A DNA stretch of 64,000 nt from Darksidea phi. Lineage: Eukaryota; Ascomycota; Dothideomycetes; Pleosporales; Lentitheciaceae. Below, piece after piece: positions 1 to 11,765 of this stretch. Position 1 is the stretch's first letter, and each line of letters opens with the position of its first letter. The notes under the pieces were generated by a model that was not told the origin of the DNA, ran no database searches, and was given only the letters and a program-made list of their open reading frames with translations. Position numbers and translations under genes: made by a program. Location: NCBI GenBank assembly GCA_030770425.1, contig JASJFT010000037.1, forward strand, positions 224,791 through 288,790, in the 5' to 3' direction.

Positions 1-709
1 GAGGGATTCCGCATGGGTCCTACCAGCTGACGAAGACTACCACGCGCAGTCCGCCGCACTAGCGCACACGCGAACGCTGCAGTTTCTCAAACCGCTACTC
101 AAAGGCCCGTGGTTCGATCTCGAGGCCATATGGGACGAACACTGCCTCTACGAGTTCGGCGAGCGCGATGTCGAAAAGACAATGGCCACCATGGTCGCGC
201 AACCCTATGTAAACCACATTCCGACCATGACGGGCGGCCTCGGTCAAGACCGCCTAAAAGCCTTCTACACAAACCACTTCATCCACTCCAACCCGCCCGA
301 CACAACGCTCGACCTCATAAGCCGGACCGTAGGCACCGACCGCGTCGTCGACGAATTCGTCTTCAAGCTCACGCACGACAGACGCGTCGATTGGCTGTTG
401 CCCGGTATACCGCCTACAGGGCGGTACTTGCAGATCCCTTTTACGAGCGTGGTAGCTATGCGCGGGGATCGACTGTGTCATGAGCATATTCATTGGGATC
501 AGGGGACCGCATTGATGCAGGCGGGGTTGCTGCCGGAGTGGGTGCCTTTTCTGGGCGAGGTGGATGGGAGGCCGGCTGCGGAGGGGAAGAGGTTTGAGGT
601 CAAGTTGCCTGTTGTGGGGGAGGATGCGGCGAGGAAGTTGGTGGATGAGGGGTGTGTGGAGAGTAATGGGTTGATGGACGAGGGCTGGAGGGAAGTTGAT
701 GATATTTGA
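1..709 (+). CDS. SnoaL-like (NTF2-fold) domain protein, 3' part
   Basis: The frame is open from the window edge (codons begin at base 2) to TGA at 707-709, so this is the C-terminal 235 residues of a gene that starts upstream. The sequence around NHIPTMTGG, FYTNHFIHSNPPDT, ISRTVGTDRVVDEF and ITHDR-WLLPGIPPTG-like text matches the fungal SnoaL-like polyketide-cyclase family, a small cone-shaped NTF2 fold. The conserved HEHIHWDQGTALMQAGLLP segment near the end is typical. In fungi this domain is found alone or behind a dienelactone hydrolase (carboxymethylenebutenolidase) domain. The DEDYHAQSAALAHTRTL linker at the edge fits either arrangement, and the missing N-terminus decides it. Substrate is unknown. 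An ATG at 182 is internal to the conserved domain and is not the start. Confidence 0.8.
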   Translation, partial: RDSAWVLPADEDYHAQSAALAHTRTLQFLKPLLKGPWFDLEAIWDEHCLYEFGERDVEKTMATMVAQPYVNHIPTMTGGLGQDRLKAFYTNHFIHSNPPDTTLDLISRTVGTDRVVDEFVFKLTHDRRVDWLLPGIPPTGRYLQIPFTSVVAMRGDRLCHEHIHWDQGTALMQAGLLPEWVPFLGEVDGRPAAEGKRFEVKLPVVGEDAARKLVDEGCVESNGLMDEGWREVDDI

Positions 710-980
710 GATTGTGGGAGGGTGGTGTAGTGGTGATGGGCATGTGGGGTTTATGACACGAGCTGTGAGCGAGCAAAAGCGTGGTGTATTGTTGATTGAT
801 TGATGGCGAGGCATGGTACACACAAAGTAAGGGCATAACCTAATGGTCGAAGAGTTTACCTCGCAAATACAATCGGGCGGTATCTATAATTAGAGCCACG
901 GTCTATAGGTTACTTCTAAAACATTGAGTATATACAAAAAATGAAGAACGTCGGCTCCAAGTCGTCTCCTTGCATCAAAT

Positions 981-3134
981 TTACACCGACCCACCAACCA
1001 TATAGCCCGGCAACCTTCTCGGGCCCTCATCAACTTCACGCTTCACCGCGGCCTCTTTTCCCTCCCCCTTAATATACCCCGTCACAACCCCCGGGTCCGT
1101 GGGTCCAAGTACCTTAATACTCTTCTTCAACCTCTCCTGTCTAGCATCCCTGTTATATTTCTGTCGCGCCTGCTTTGCCTTCTCGATTAAGCCAGACTTA
1201 AAGTGGTGACCTTCGTCCTTGGTATGGCTTTTGAAGCGGTTCCACGCCTCAGGTGAGAGAGGCGGCGTATGCGGCGACGACGAAGGCTGGGGTGGCGGAG
1301 GCGGAGGTGGCGGCGTGCGAGGACTTTGTGTAACTTCTTGGGAGAGGGGGTGGCTGGGGCCAGAGTTGCTAGATTTGTGCGAATGGGACGACGTTCCTGA
1401 AGTGCGGAAGTGGGTGCGGATGGCTATGCCTGGGGCGACGGGGGGCCGAGAGTTGTGGTTGCTGAAAGAGGAGCGGTTGTCAGAGTTTGAGATGGGGGAG
1501 TGGTCGCTGTTGGACTGGGCGCTGCTGGGCGCGTGGGCGGACGTTGGCGATGGGACGGACACGCTTGCTGCTTCGGATCTTGGGACTGGAGAGGGCGTGT
1601 GGCGGACTACGGCTAGTCCACCAGGAAGGCGTATGAGAGGCGTGGTCGACCTAGGAGGGGATGGTTTGATCGCTTGGGTCCGTTTTGCTTGCTTTTTTTT
1701 CCTGCCGAACTTTAAAGGCTTGCTAGCTGGAAAGAACTTTGAGAAACGCAATTCTTCGTTCATAATCTTATCAACGTCTGCTTCCGTGACTTTCTTTTGC
1801 TCTGGCGTTGTAGCCTTCTTCTCAAACAACTCATTGGGTTCATGCTGTAGACTTTGCCGTCTCGGTGCCACGCTGGGGCGGTGTGGCACCCACGAAGTGA
1901 TCTTTTTATGGACTTTTTCTTGAAAGGAATCAGACGGGAGCTCAGCAGCTGCGCCTGGAGATGCATTTTGAGAAGGATTTCGCGACAGATCCCGAGAAAG
2001 CACCCGTGCAGTCGGGTGACCGGATACTTTCTGCCACGATAAAGGTCGAGGCATGAGTTCGTCGTCTTTGGGGGCCGACTTGGGTTTCGGTTCATTGAAT
2101 CGCGCCTCATAAACTTGGTGCGCTCCTCCGGAGCTCAGAACCTCTCCAGCGTGAACAGTCATTTCCTGGTATTGATCAGCCAAGAGGTCGTGATAATCCT
2201 GGGACAAGCTTAGTTGTCGCATCTTGTCATCCATCTCCGTATCTTCCCAGCCATCATCGGCCAAAGGACCTCCTTTGGCTAAAGCGCGCAGCTTCTTGTC
2301 CCCGAGGGATGGCGGATCAGCCCTTGTTCTTTCCACGGAAGGCATGGACGGTGGATCGTGCGGCCTGTTTTCCAGTACTGACTGTTGCCGAGGTGGGTCG
2401 ATGCCCAGAGACGCAAAAGCTTTCTCTTTGGTAGATGCATTGGAGGTGAACGAAGTATGGACTGAATTGGCCGGCGAAGCGGTGTAATGGCGGAGATCGA
2501 CATCAAAGAAAGACAGCTTGATGGCGCTAGGAGAGTCGCCGCCGCTCTCACATTCTGCAGAGAGTAGATCTTCATCAGACCTCCCATTAGACGTGGGTGG
2601 TGCAGGGAGAGGAGACAGAGGAGGAGAGTGCGGAGGACCTAGGCCTGCATTTCCATTCGGGCGTTCGTATATTGGTAAAAGATGAGCTGGCTGGGGATTG
2701 CTGCCCAACCATGAGGTTTTTTCCATATCGGATATGGTAGGAGACGGATCTGGGAGCAGTGGTGATAAAGTCCGATTCGAAAGAAGGGGTGGAGTCGGAA
2801 GGCTCTCGTACCAATCCGCTGGTGCTTTCCAAGACGCAACAGGAGAAGAGCTTGTCGGTGAGGTAGGCGATGACGGTAACTGATCCAACTTATCCTGTAA
2901 CGATGCCAATTGCGACGGCGTCGGTGGCAAAGACTTCTGCGTGACCGTCGGATGGGGTGGGACAGTTTTGATGAAGGACTTGAAGGAGCGTACAGGTCGT
3001 TCCATTCCCTCAAGCGACGAGGACGGCTTGCTGGGATGTGCGACTGGAGACGGCATATTGTCTTCCTGGTTTCGGTGCATGCCTTCAAAATCGCGAGCAG
3101 CGCCGGTGCGGACGAAAAGAGCAACACACTCCAT
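981..3134 (-). CDS. Hypothetical disordered protein, Pro/Ser-rich
   Basis: This is one uninterrupted 717-codon frame. I do not recognise a domain. The protein is mostly low complexity: Ser/Pro/Thr-rich throughout, with a run of eight prolines near residue 610. There are short charged islands: KFGRKKKQAKR, which looks like a nuclear localisation signal, and a Lys/Arg-rich C-terminal stretch of about 70 residues that may be helical. The C-terminus (GYIKGEGKEAA... LPGYMVGG) is the most ordered-looking part. The first ATG is at 3134. Internal Mets at residues 19 and 27 are alternatives, since the first 18 residues have a different flavour and could belong to an upstream intron or leader. The gene is divergent from the MFS gene to its right. 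Such long disordered proteins are common in filamentous ascomycetes; function unknown. Confidence 0.7.
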   Translation of the reverse strand: MECVALFVRTGAARDFEGMHRNQEDNMPSPVAHPSKPSSSLEGMERPVRSFKSFIKTVPPHPTVTQKSLPPTPSQLASLQDKLDQLPSSPTSPTSSSPVASWKAPADWYESLPTPPLLSNRTLSPLLPDPSPTISDMEKTSWLGSNPQPAHLLPIYERPNGNAGLGPPHSPPLSPLPAPPTSNGRSDEDLLSAECESGGDSPSAIKLSFFDVDLRHYTASPANSVHTSFTSNASTKEKAFASLGIDPPRQQSVLENRPHDPPSMPSVERTRADPPSLGDKKLRALAKGGPLADDGWEDTEMDDKMRQLSLSQDYHDLLADQYQEMTVHAGEVLSSGGAHQVYEARFNEPKPKSAPKDDELMPRPLSWQKVSGHPTARVLSRDLSRNPSQNASPGAAAELPSDSFQEKVHKKITSWVPHRPSVAPRRQSLQHEPNELFEKKATTPEQKKVTEADVDKIMNEELRFSKFFPASKPLKFGRKKKQAKRTQAIKPSPPRSTTPLIRLPGGLAVVRHTPSPVPRSEAASVSVPSPTSAHAPSSAQSNSDHSPISNSDNRSSFSNHNSRPPVAPGIAIRTHFRTSGTSSHSHKSSNSGPSHPLSQEVTQSPRTPPPPPPPPQPSSSPHTPPLSPEAWNRFKSHTKDEGHHFKSGLIEKAKQARQKYNRDARQERLKKSIKVLGPTDPGVVTGYIKGEGKEAAVKREVDEGPRRLPGYMVGGSV

Positions 3135-4258
3135 TCTAAACGGCTTCTAGAAGAATTTTGGTAACAAAGAAAGCGGAAAGCGCACGTGCTTAGCGTTGTA
3201 AGCGGCTGTGCTGGAGCATTCTTGGAGTTAGACAAAGGCATGATGGCGATGTGACTGCTTTGAGGAATGTAGGGCTACGCATATGTCCCGGTGCAGTGCC
3301 AGAAGGCCGGCGACGCATTCTCCAGCATTGTGGTCACGAGAGGGCGCGATTTGCTCGTAAAGATACCCCGGGCGAATCATGGGGTTGGTGTAGTAGAGGA
3401 CCTTGCAGTTAGTAGAAAAGCAGGATTGAGGCATAAGGGAACGCCTGATGTATGAATGACAGAGCTGCGTCTGCCTCAGGCTACTCTATAGCCGGGCAGC
3501 ACTTTTCTGGAGAGATAACTTTTGTAACGTCTGAAGCTGACCAGAGAAGAAGAACACTTCTGAACAAGTCGGTAAGGGACAAGAAAGGAAAAAGCAAGTA
3601 ACGGTCCGTTTCCGGCAGCCACATGCAACGGCTGACTCACCCCACCACTAGCGGCCACTCGAGGTCTCGCCTAACGCCCCAAGTTGAGAAGTTCCACTCG
3701 GCGAGGTGCTGGAGAGTATGAATCACAAAGAGATTCCGGACCAAGACCGCTTGAACGGTTGTCTCATGGGACAACTTAATAACGTTATGAGTGATCAAGG
3801 AGCGGTACAACACGTACGGCCGAGCGTACTCGGAAACCTTGACAAGCCGGTCGGCGCAACATCCCTCCGCATCCGCCCTCGGGCCGCTCGGGAATTCCGC
3901 CGCTCCGTACTCTTTGGTTATTGGGGCCTATGAGTTTGCTGGCAATGCGAACTTTGTTGCTTGTTGAAGATTAGTCGAGTATCGCCTGTGCGCCCCAAGA
4001 GATGTGTAGCGATCTGGCCGACAATACGGGAGTTTTCGGACGCGGCTATCGGTAGCATTATGTTGTTGACCGAGTGTTTGGTGTGGCTCGCGTGATTATT
4101 GACGCTGTATCTTGCTGAAGGGTATATCTAGGCTGAGGGCTGCCTGCCATAGCAACATCATCGATCTCGCTTGCCTTTGAGAAACATTGCTCTCTTCACT
4201 ACGATTTTGCCAATAAGCTCTATTCACCGCCTCCACACTTGGCTAATCGGCACATACT
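3135..4258. other. Divergent intergenic region
   Basis: This is the shared upstream region of the minus-strand disordered protein and the plus-strand MFS gene. Only short frames of up to 75 codons occur, with no recognisable product. A 68-codon minus frame at 3228-3434 could be a leader exon of the minus gene, but nothing supports that. Confidence 0.5.
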
Positions 4259-6111
4259 ATGGCAACGCCATCCAGACCGTCGCTTGACCGACCAGAAAAT
4301 CTCGAGCCTAAAGTTGGCGCCCCACGACCAACTTCTAGCCCAGATTCTGTCTCTGAGAAGTCTCTAGAGTCTGCCGAGAAGTTCAATCCAGGATGGCGGT
4401 TCTTACTTGCTTTCTCCAGTCTTGCGGTCATCACACTTATGGCTGCGCTTGATGCCACATCCATATCCGTTGCTCTTCCGGTAAGTACTGGGGACAGCAT
4501 GGTCGGTGCTAATCGCTGACGCCGCCAGATCATGGCCAAAGTCCTAGGTGGATCCGCGATAGAAGCCTTTTGGAGCGGCACCTCGTTCCTCTTGACATCG
4601 ACCGTCTTCCAGCCAGTACTCGGCTCCTTTTCGCACATCTTCGGCCGCAAGCCTCTCATCTACTTTAGCTTGGCGCTCTTCACCGCCGGGGCCATCGTCG
4701 CTGCCCTTGCCAACAACTTCACCGTCATTCTCGTCGGTCGCAGCATCCAGGGTGTTGGTGGTGGAGGCATCATTGCTTTGACAGAGATTGTGGTTACCGA
4801 CATGGTGCCTTTGCGCGAGCGAGGAAAATATTTCAGTCTTTTCAGCGCCATGTGGGCCATTGGCACGGTGGCGGGTCCTCTTCTTGGTAAGTCGCGTGGC
4901 CGGTCAGGTTGATGATGGTTGCTAACAGGATACAGGCGGCGGCTTCAGCCAAAACGTCTCATGGAGATGGGTGTTCTGGATCAACCTGCCCTTCATCGGC
5001 ATTGGCACCATCATGGTCACACTCTTCCTAAAGCTCAACTTCACGACTAGCTCCCTCATGGCTAAGTTGCGACGAGTCGACTGGATAGGCATGGTGCTTT
5101 TTCTCGGATCAACGACTGGCTTCTTGATCCCCATCACCTGGGGTGGCGTCCAGTACGCGTGGGACTCTTGGAGAACCTTGGTTCCCCTGCTTGTCAGTGC
5201 TGCCGGCCTCGTGGTGTTTATCCTTCACCAAGAGTACATCGCCCCGGAGCCACTCATTCGCACGGGCGTGTTCAAGACGAGAACCGCAGCAGTAACATAC
5301 CTGGGTACCGTTGTCCACGGTATCATCCTGTGGTCTATCCTCTACTACCTTCCGCTCTACTACGAGGCCGTCAAGGGCATGACGCCAATAGTCGCGGGGA
5401 TCGCGCTCTTTCCTCAGACCTTCACTGTGGCGCCTGCGGCTGCTGTAAGTACATTTCAGACCTGGGCATGCCAAGCACCTGCTAACCGATTCGCAGATCG
5501 TTGGTGCCGTCATCGCAAAGACAGGACAGTATCGCTGGGCAGTTTGGACAGGCTGGTTCCTTGCGACCTTCGGCAATGGCCTCCTCGTCTACCTCAAGAC
5601 CGACACCAAGACGGTCGACTGGATCTTCCTGAATCTGGTGGGCGGTGTAGGAACTGGCATGCTCTTCCCGGCAATGGCCATCGCCACACAAGCCTCAGCC
5701 ACGAGCAAAGATCAGGCCTACGCCTCAAACATCTTCTCCTTCCTTCGGGCGTTTGGTCAGACACTCGGCGTCGCCATCGGGGGTGTCGTCTTCCAGAACC
5801 AGATGAAGAGGAAGATGCTTACGTATCCGCTGCTTGCCGACAAGGCGGCTGAGTACTCGCGGGATGCTGCGGGCCTCGTACAGATTATCAAGGCACTGCC
5901 TGCAGGCGATATGAAAGAGCAGCTGCGCGAGAGCTACACGGATGCGCTGAAATACATCTGGATTGTCATGACCGTGTTTGGGGCGGTCGCACTCATAGCC
6001 AGTGCTTTCACCAAGGCGTACCCGCTCGATAGAGCACTTGAGACCGAACAGGGGTTCCAGGAGAAGAAGCGAGCGAAGGACGCAGAGCACGAGGCGCAGT
6101 ACGGAAGCTGA
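4259..6111 (+). CDS. MFS multidrug transporter, DHA2 (14-TMS) type
   Basis: Four exons give a continuous 567-residue protein: 4259-4480, 4529-4886, 4936-5444 and 5497-6111. Introns start GTAAGT and end CAG, and join in frame (VALP/IMAK, GPLLG/GGF, APAA/IVGA). A hydrophilic N-terminus of about 50 residues precedes 13-14 hydrophobic helices. Family marks are the RSIQGVGGGG segment followed by RERGKYFSLFSAMWAIG and GPLLGGGF, the motif A to motif C region of DHA2 drug:proton antiporters, and NVSWRWVFWINLP after it. The protein should sit in the plasma membrane and export small toxic compounds or a secondary metabolite with proton influx. No biosynthetic genes are adjacent, so a general efflux role is as likely as a cluster-specific one. 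Length is normal for the family and no lesion is seen. Confidence 0.93.
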
Positions 6112-8004
6112 CGTTGTCGTACATTGCGCCGAGCTCGGTGTCCATCCTTGGCGATGAATTTTCCTTTCTTATATGCATCAGGGCGGTCCTGGGATAGATT
6201 GGTGGCATGCACGAGGACACGGCTGTACTGGATATTATTGTACTGATACCTTAGACGATCGACCACCGCTAGATGGTTAATGTTTAATCCTGCATTCTTG
6301 GGTGTTTGTTGCAAACGTTGCTGTGCGACGCCAGCCTGATTGTCTTGAACAGCCTCGCTTCAAGCCTCGTCGGCTCCTGACGGGTGTGCGCCTGCCGTTA
6401 GACGCACTGCGGAAGGGTATTCTGAAGGCGCTTCGACGCCAGTTAAAATTGGAACACATTTGGATATTGAAAGCCCCGATCAACGGCCAAGAGAGAAGTT
6501 GAACATTGCATCCTGATGTCGTCTTTGCCACATGCCATGTCTCGTTCGGCGAATGAGGACCGAGGAGAATGCTGGTTCGGGCTAGATGTGCGCGTGTCTC
6601 GAGTCTCAGATTCTAGGCCAACGGCAGGGTTCGTGGATGGTGAAACGGCCGTCGGGGGTGTTGTGCAGGGACGGCTGCACGCCCTTGCGCATGACGCCGG
6701 TGGTGACGGTGCGATCAACAGAGGGTGATGTTCAATCCATAACCGGAGGCAATATAGGAGGCGGGTGCAAGCAAGAGGCGGGGTGGTGGTGTAGAGACGA
6801 TGCAGCGAGAATACAAATTCTGACAGCGTAGGTGGTGCGGCACGCCATCTCGGCGGAGGAGCGGTCGCGATGCGCATGAGAGCGTCGCTCCTCAGGCCAA
6901 ACGGCGACAGTCTCGCAATGGAATACGCGTAGGCAGAGGCGTTGGTGGTGGTGTCTCGCACGTAGGCCGGTCCGATGGGCTTGCCGACGTGCGCGACGTC
7001 ACCGTCGCTCCTGCCACGATGGACGCACGCGTGGGGAGCATGGCGCCTGCCTGTTTCGGGCACATATGTGAGCGGAGGCAATACTCGACGCGAGGGCGAG
7101 GAGTGAAAGGCGGCGACAGTCGACCACGATGGCAGGGCGCGGTGGCCACGACGAGCGGGAGGTCTTCGTCGTCATGGCCGTGGTGTCACCGCCAGCCACG
7201 GCCAATGCGGTTCCTGCTTTCCGCCATTAATCGGAGGCCGCCCAGCTATATGGCAGCACCGGGGGGAGGCGTGCAGCGGGCGGGATCGCCAGCCAGCGTG
7301 TCCGCTGTGCCAGGGCGCTGGCTGGGGCGACGGGAGTAGATAGGAGCGTCCAGAGCCAGCTGCGTTGGCCGCAGAATATCAGAATTCGGAATTGCATTTG
7401 CAGCAAGAAGCACGAGTTGTCTTTCGCCGTTTGGCTGTCGCGCAAAAGACAGGCCCCTGCGCTCCTCGCTAGCGCGCACTGCAGCAGTGGTGAGCGCCGG
7501 TCCCACACATGCCATTGGCTCCCCCGGCCAACGCAACTGCTTCTCGGTCCCCAGCACAATCTCTCGCGACCCCCGACGCACGCTCCGCCTCCCCCCCCCC
7601 GGAGCAGTGGTGTGCTCTCTCTCTCTTCCCGCACCCCCATTCAACTCCCCTGCTCTCGCCGTCTCTCGACCTTCTCGCTCGTCTCCAACTCTCTCACCCT
7701 CAGTCACTCGTTTCAGACGCCGCCGCGCCTGCCACGCCGCCCGCATCTCGTATCTTTTTTCAGGCACCGCCAAGGCGTCCGCTTGACCGTCGCGGCCGGC
7801 TGCTCCTCACCCGCAGCGACGCCAATCGGGACGCGACCGCGCCTCTGGCCGTCAGCGGCGGGTGTGCCTGCCTCCAGACCAATCCCCGTCCGCTTGGCCC
7901 CGTCGGCCATGTCAATCCCCTTCTGAGTGGCAGCCGCGATCTCCTCTCATACACCACCGCACCTCTATTCTTTCGACACTCGGAATTGTCGCCGCCCGCC
8001 GGCC
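6112..8004 (+). other. Intergenic region and Rax2 leader
   Basis: The first part is the MFS 3' flank. The part from about 7500 to 7780 is strongly pyrimidine-rich on the plus strand, with C and CT runs near 7590-7630, a usual property of fungal promoters and 5' leaders. GC-rich frames of 100-212 codons occur on both strands but have low-complexity, Arg/Pro-rich translations and no domain. Confidence 0.5.
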
Positions 8005-11000
8005 ATGAGGGAGCCTTTCTCCTCACTGCTGGCGTCGCCGGCCGGCAAGCTCGCCCTCTCGCTACTCCTCGCCTCGCCGCGCATAATACCGGCTGCCACC
8101 GCCTTCACATTCACGCCCATACCCTCTCCTAATCTCGATCTCAACCCCCTCGGCCGCGTGGCTTTCGTTGGCGACTTCGACTCGATATCGCTCTACCAGT
8201 TTGCGAACCAGACCCAGGAGTCGTCCGGCCTCAATGGCGCGCTCCTCTCGCGCTTCCCAAACGGCGTCTTCGCAACAATACAAAAGACCGATGGCGACGT
8301 CAAGGCCATGTGCGCCTACGAAAAAGATGGCAGTCCGCCGCGCATCGTGGTCGGCGGAAACTTTACGAGCGTTGACGGCATACACACGCCCGGCGGCATT
8401 GCCATGGTCGACCCCAACGACGGCAGCGTGACGCTAATGGAAGGATTGAACGGCTCTGTCAACGCGCTGCATTGCGATTCCGGCCGTGGCCAGGTCTACG
8501 TCGGAGGCTCGTTTATGGGCGCAAACTCGTCCAACGCCATCATCTGGAACGGCAATTGGTCTGATATGCCCTTCCAGGGCTTCAACGGCCCTGTACACTC
8601 CATCGTCGCAGGGCTGAATGACACTGTCATATTCGGGGGAGAATTCAGCGGTCTCGGCGATAACATGACGGGCGCCGCCGAGAACAACACTCAACCTCTC
8701 CCCCTTGGATCTGCAAACCTCACAGCGCAAACCAGCTCAGGACGTCCCGGCTTCACCGAGCCCAAGAACATCGCATGCAAAGGAGAAAATGACGACTCCC
8801 AAGGGCCGAACCAGACTTGGCTTTTGGCCGACGATACTCCCGGCTTCTGGAGAGCAGATTTCGGTTTCGGGTTCAAGCCAACGAAGCTGCAACTGTACAA
8901 CACCGACTTCGAAGGCCGCGGAACCAAGACCTGGCGCTACACTGCGCTCCCGGACGGCGGCATCATGAATTTCACCTACACCAATCCGGAAACCGGACAG
9001 AGATCCTTCTGTGATGCTTTATGCCCGCTACCATCGGGGAACAAGTCCGCCCAAGAATTCTTTTTCGTGAACAAGGTTGGCATGAATGCCTTTCGGATTG
9101 ATATCTCCGAGTTCTACGGGAAAGGCGGCGGTCTCAATGCCGTGCAAGTGTTTGCGACAGGTAAGGACTAACAAACGATTCAATATGCACATTCCTGACT
9201 GTTCCAGACGTCTTTTCCTATGCCATCAACGAGTTTAACCAACCGCAGTGCGGAGGAGTCAAGGGCGCCGGCTCCGCTACCAGTACTGGGCCGTGGCTCG
9301 TTACTCCTTCGCATGAGAGCAACTCACAGTACCTAACTGCAACATTGCAAACAAACAACATCAACCCGAGCGCCAATTTTGTCGTTTTCCAACCTGATAT
9401 TCCGCAGTCCGGTAACTATAGCATCAAAATGTATACTCCCGGATGCCGCGGCGACGGCACATGTGGAACTCGAGGGCGAATTAATGTTACCAGCTCGACG
9501 AACAAGTCCCAAAACAATAAGCCGACCAGCGTGGAACTTTTCCAGACTAATGAATTCGACAAATACGACGAAATCTACAACGGATTTGTCGATGCAACCG
9601 ACGGCTTCCGCCCTTCCGTTACGTTGGCTCCCATTGCCGACCAGAATCCTGGCACTGGCATCTTGACCGTAGTTGCCCAGAGGGTAGGTTTCGAGGTTCT
9701 CAATGCGTCGTCCGGCGAACTGAACGGCCTGTTCGAATACGACCCCGATCAGCAGACAGTCGAAGAGGACTTCTCCAAGTCCGTCATCAACGCTGCTGGC
9801 GCAGGCCTTACCCCCGCGGATGAGGCAAAGATCACCGCACTCGCCACTGCCGACAACAAGCTGTTTGTCGGGGGTAACTTTTCTTCTGACGGTGGCCTAA
9901 ACAACATCTTCGCAATCGATAAAGACGCCCAAGCTCCGACACAACTAGGTGGGAGTGGTCTCAACAGCCAGGTGAATACCCTATACGCGGCTGGCAGCAC
10001 CATCTACGTGGGCGGCAACTTCACCGATCTAAAAAATGGTGGGAACTCGGATCTAAGGGGCGTTGCTATCTACGGCAACAACGAATGGAAAGCCCTCGGG
10101 GCTGGTGTCAATGGCGTGGTTATGAACATTGTCCCTTTTTCGATGAACATTTCCAACGATACTCCGGAAGACGTTCTCGGGATAAGCGGTTTCTTCACAG
10201 AGGTGAATGGGTTCAGTGGCAATGCGGCATTTTCGGTTAACGATTTTGCTGTTTGGGTTCCTTCGCAGGAGAATTGGCTACAGAACTTGAACTTCCAGGG
10301 CCTTGCGGTCCAGGGGCGCCTGACCGCGTGGGCCAACGTCCCCAACGCAGATCGGCTATATGCTGGCGCTGTGTCCTCCCAGGCTCTCGGCGCAAGTGGT
10401 GCAGTGGCCCTGCAGTATGGCGGCGACTCCTTATCACTTCAAGGATTCGCTTTGGACATTCAGGCCCAACAACAGTCCTCTCTTCGGAAGCGATCGTTGA
10501 CAGATGGACAGAATCTAACCACCACCGGGATCGTCACCGCTATCTTTGACAAAGAGAACAGCGCAAACAGGACTATTTTTGGTGGCCACTTCGCTACGAC
10601 TGGATCGGACGGGCAAAACATCACCAACGTTGCCATCATCGACGAAAAGGACTCCAACAAAATTACCGGTTTTAGCGAGGCAGTGGACTCAAACTCGACA
10701 TTTGCAGCCCTATCTGTGCTTGACAATATTCTCTACGCTGGCGGCCGGGTGTCTGGCCAGATCAACAATGATAGGGTTGGCGGCGTCGTCGCGTGGGATC
10801 TCTCGGCGAACAACTTCGCAAGTACACAGCCACCGGCACTTCAGGGAATCAACGTTACTGTTAATGCCATTGCCCCCAGGCGCAACTCCAAGGATGTGTT
10901 CGTGGCTGGTCGCTTCGAATCGGCCGGCGCTTTGAGCTGTCCAGCACTTTGCATCTGGAACACTGAACGCAACCAGTGGACTGCTCCTAGTGGGGACCTC

Positions 11001-11765
11001 TCTGGGGTTGTCACTTCCCTGTTCTGGATCTCTGATACGAAATTGCTCGTCTCCGGAAATCTCACTGTAAACAGGAACGAGACCAGCGTATTCACGTATG
11101 ACTCTACAAGCAATCAATTCCAGACTATTCCGGGCGCCAGTGAACTTCCTGGAAGCGTCACAGCGCTTACCCCAGCCAATGGCGATGGATCCCAGATGTG
11201 GGCCGCTGGCCAAACCGAAGATGGCTCAGCGTTCCTCCAGCGGTTCGATGGCGGCAAGTGGCTTCCTGTGAATAACCTCTTTCAGCCAGACACCAACATT
11301 CGTGGGATCCAAGTTCTGTCCTTGTCTGAGAACCATGAGAGTTCGCAACTCATCGACCAAAGGGAGGACCTGCTCCTTCTGGGTCAAATCAACATTACGG
11401 GCTTTGGTTCCGCATCTGCTGCCCTTTTCGACGGGACTACGCTGATCCCATTTCTTCTGTCTACGACGGCCCAGAATACGCCTGGTAGCTTATCGCAGAT
11501 TTTTGTCGAGAACCCGCAGTCCTTTTTTCAGAATGGAGAAAAACATCTCGCGCTCGGTTTCGTCGTCCTAATTGCGCTCGCTATCGCTCTCGCTCTTACC
11601 TTCCTCCTTGTCGTCGCCGGCATTTTAGTGGAATGGTACCGCAAAAGGGCGGCAGGTTACTCACCCGCACCGACTAGCTATACCGACCGCATGGGCAACG
11701 TAGGTCGTGTGCCACCAGAGGAACTCTTCGGCACTCTCTCCGGACCGCGAGCCCCGGCGATATGA
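8005..11765 (+). CDS. rax2: Rax2-like cortical polarity marker
   Basis: Two exons (8005-9160, 9208-11765) join in frame (VFAT-DVFSYA) to give 1237 residues, the usual Rax2 size. ATG at 8005 is chosen because it opens directly into a hydrophobic signal sequence (KLALSLLLAS); a frame extension back to 7927 lacks one. The large lumenal part is built of repeated beta-propeller-like units with the recurring texts VGGNFTS, VGGSFMG, FGGEFSG, VGGNFSS, FGGHFATTG and AGGRVSG, and many Asn-X-Ser/Thr sites. A single transmembrane helix lies at about residues 1168-1193 (FVVLIALAIALALTFLLVV), followed by a tail of about 45 residues containing PPEELFGTL. In yeasts Rax2 is a type I membrane glycoprotein that works with Rax1 to mark old cell poles for bud-site selection and polarity. 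Here it probably marks hyphal tips or septation sites. Confidence 0.93.

Noticed and set aside
1219..1923. Plus-strand open frame of 234 codons
   Set aside because: It is antisense to the 717-codon disordered protein; its Gly/Trp-rich translation is the mirror of Pro/Ser codons.
6443..7081. Minus-strand open frame of 212 codons between the MFS and Rax2 genes
   Set aside because: The translation is Arg/Pro/Thr-rich low complexity typical of GC-rich noncoding DNA, with no domain and competing frames on the other strand.
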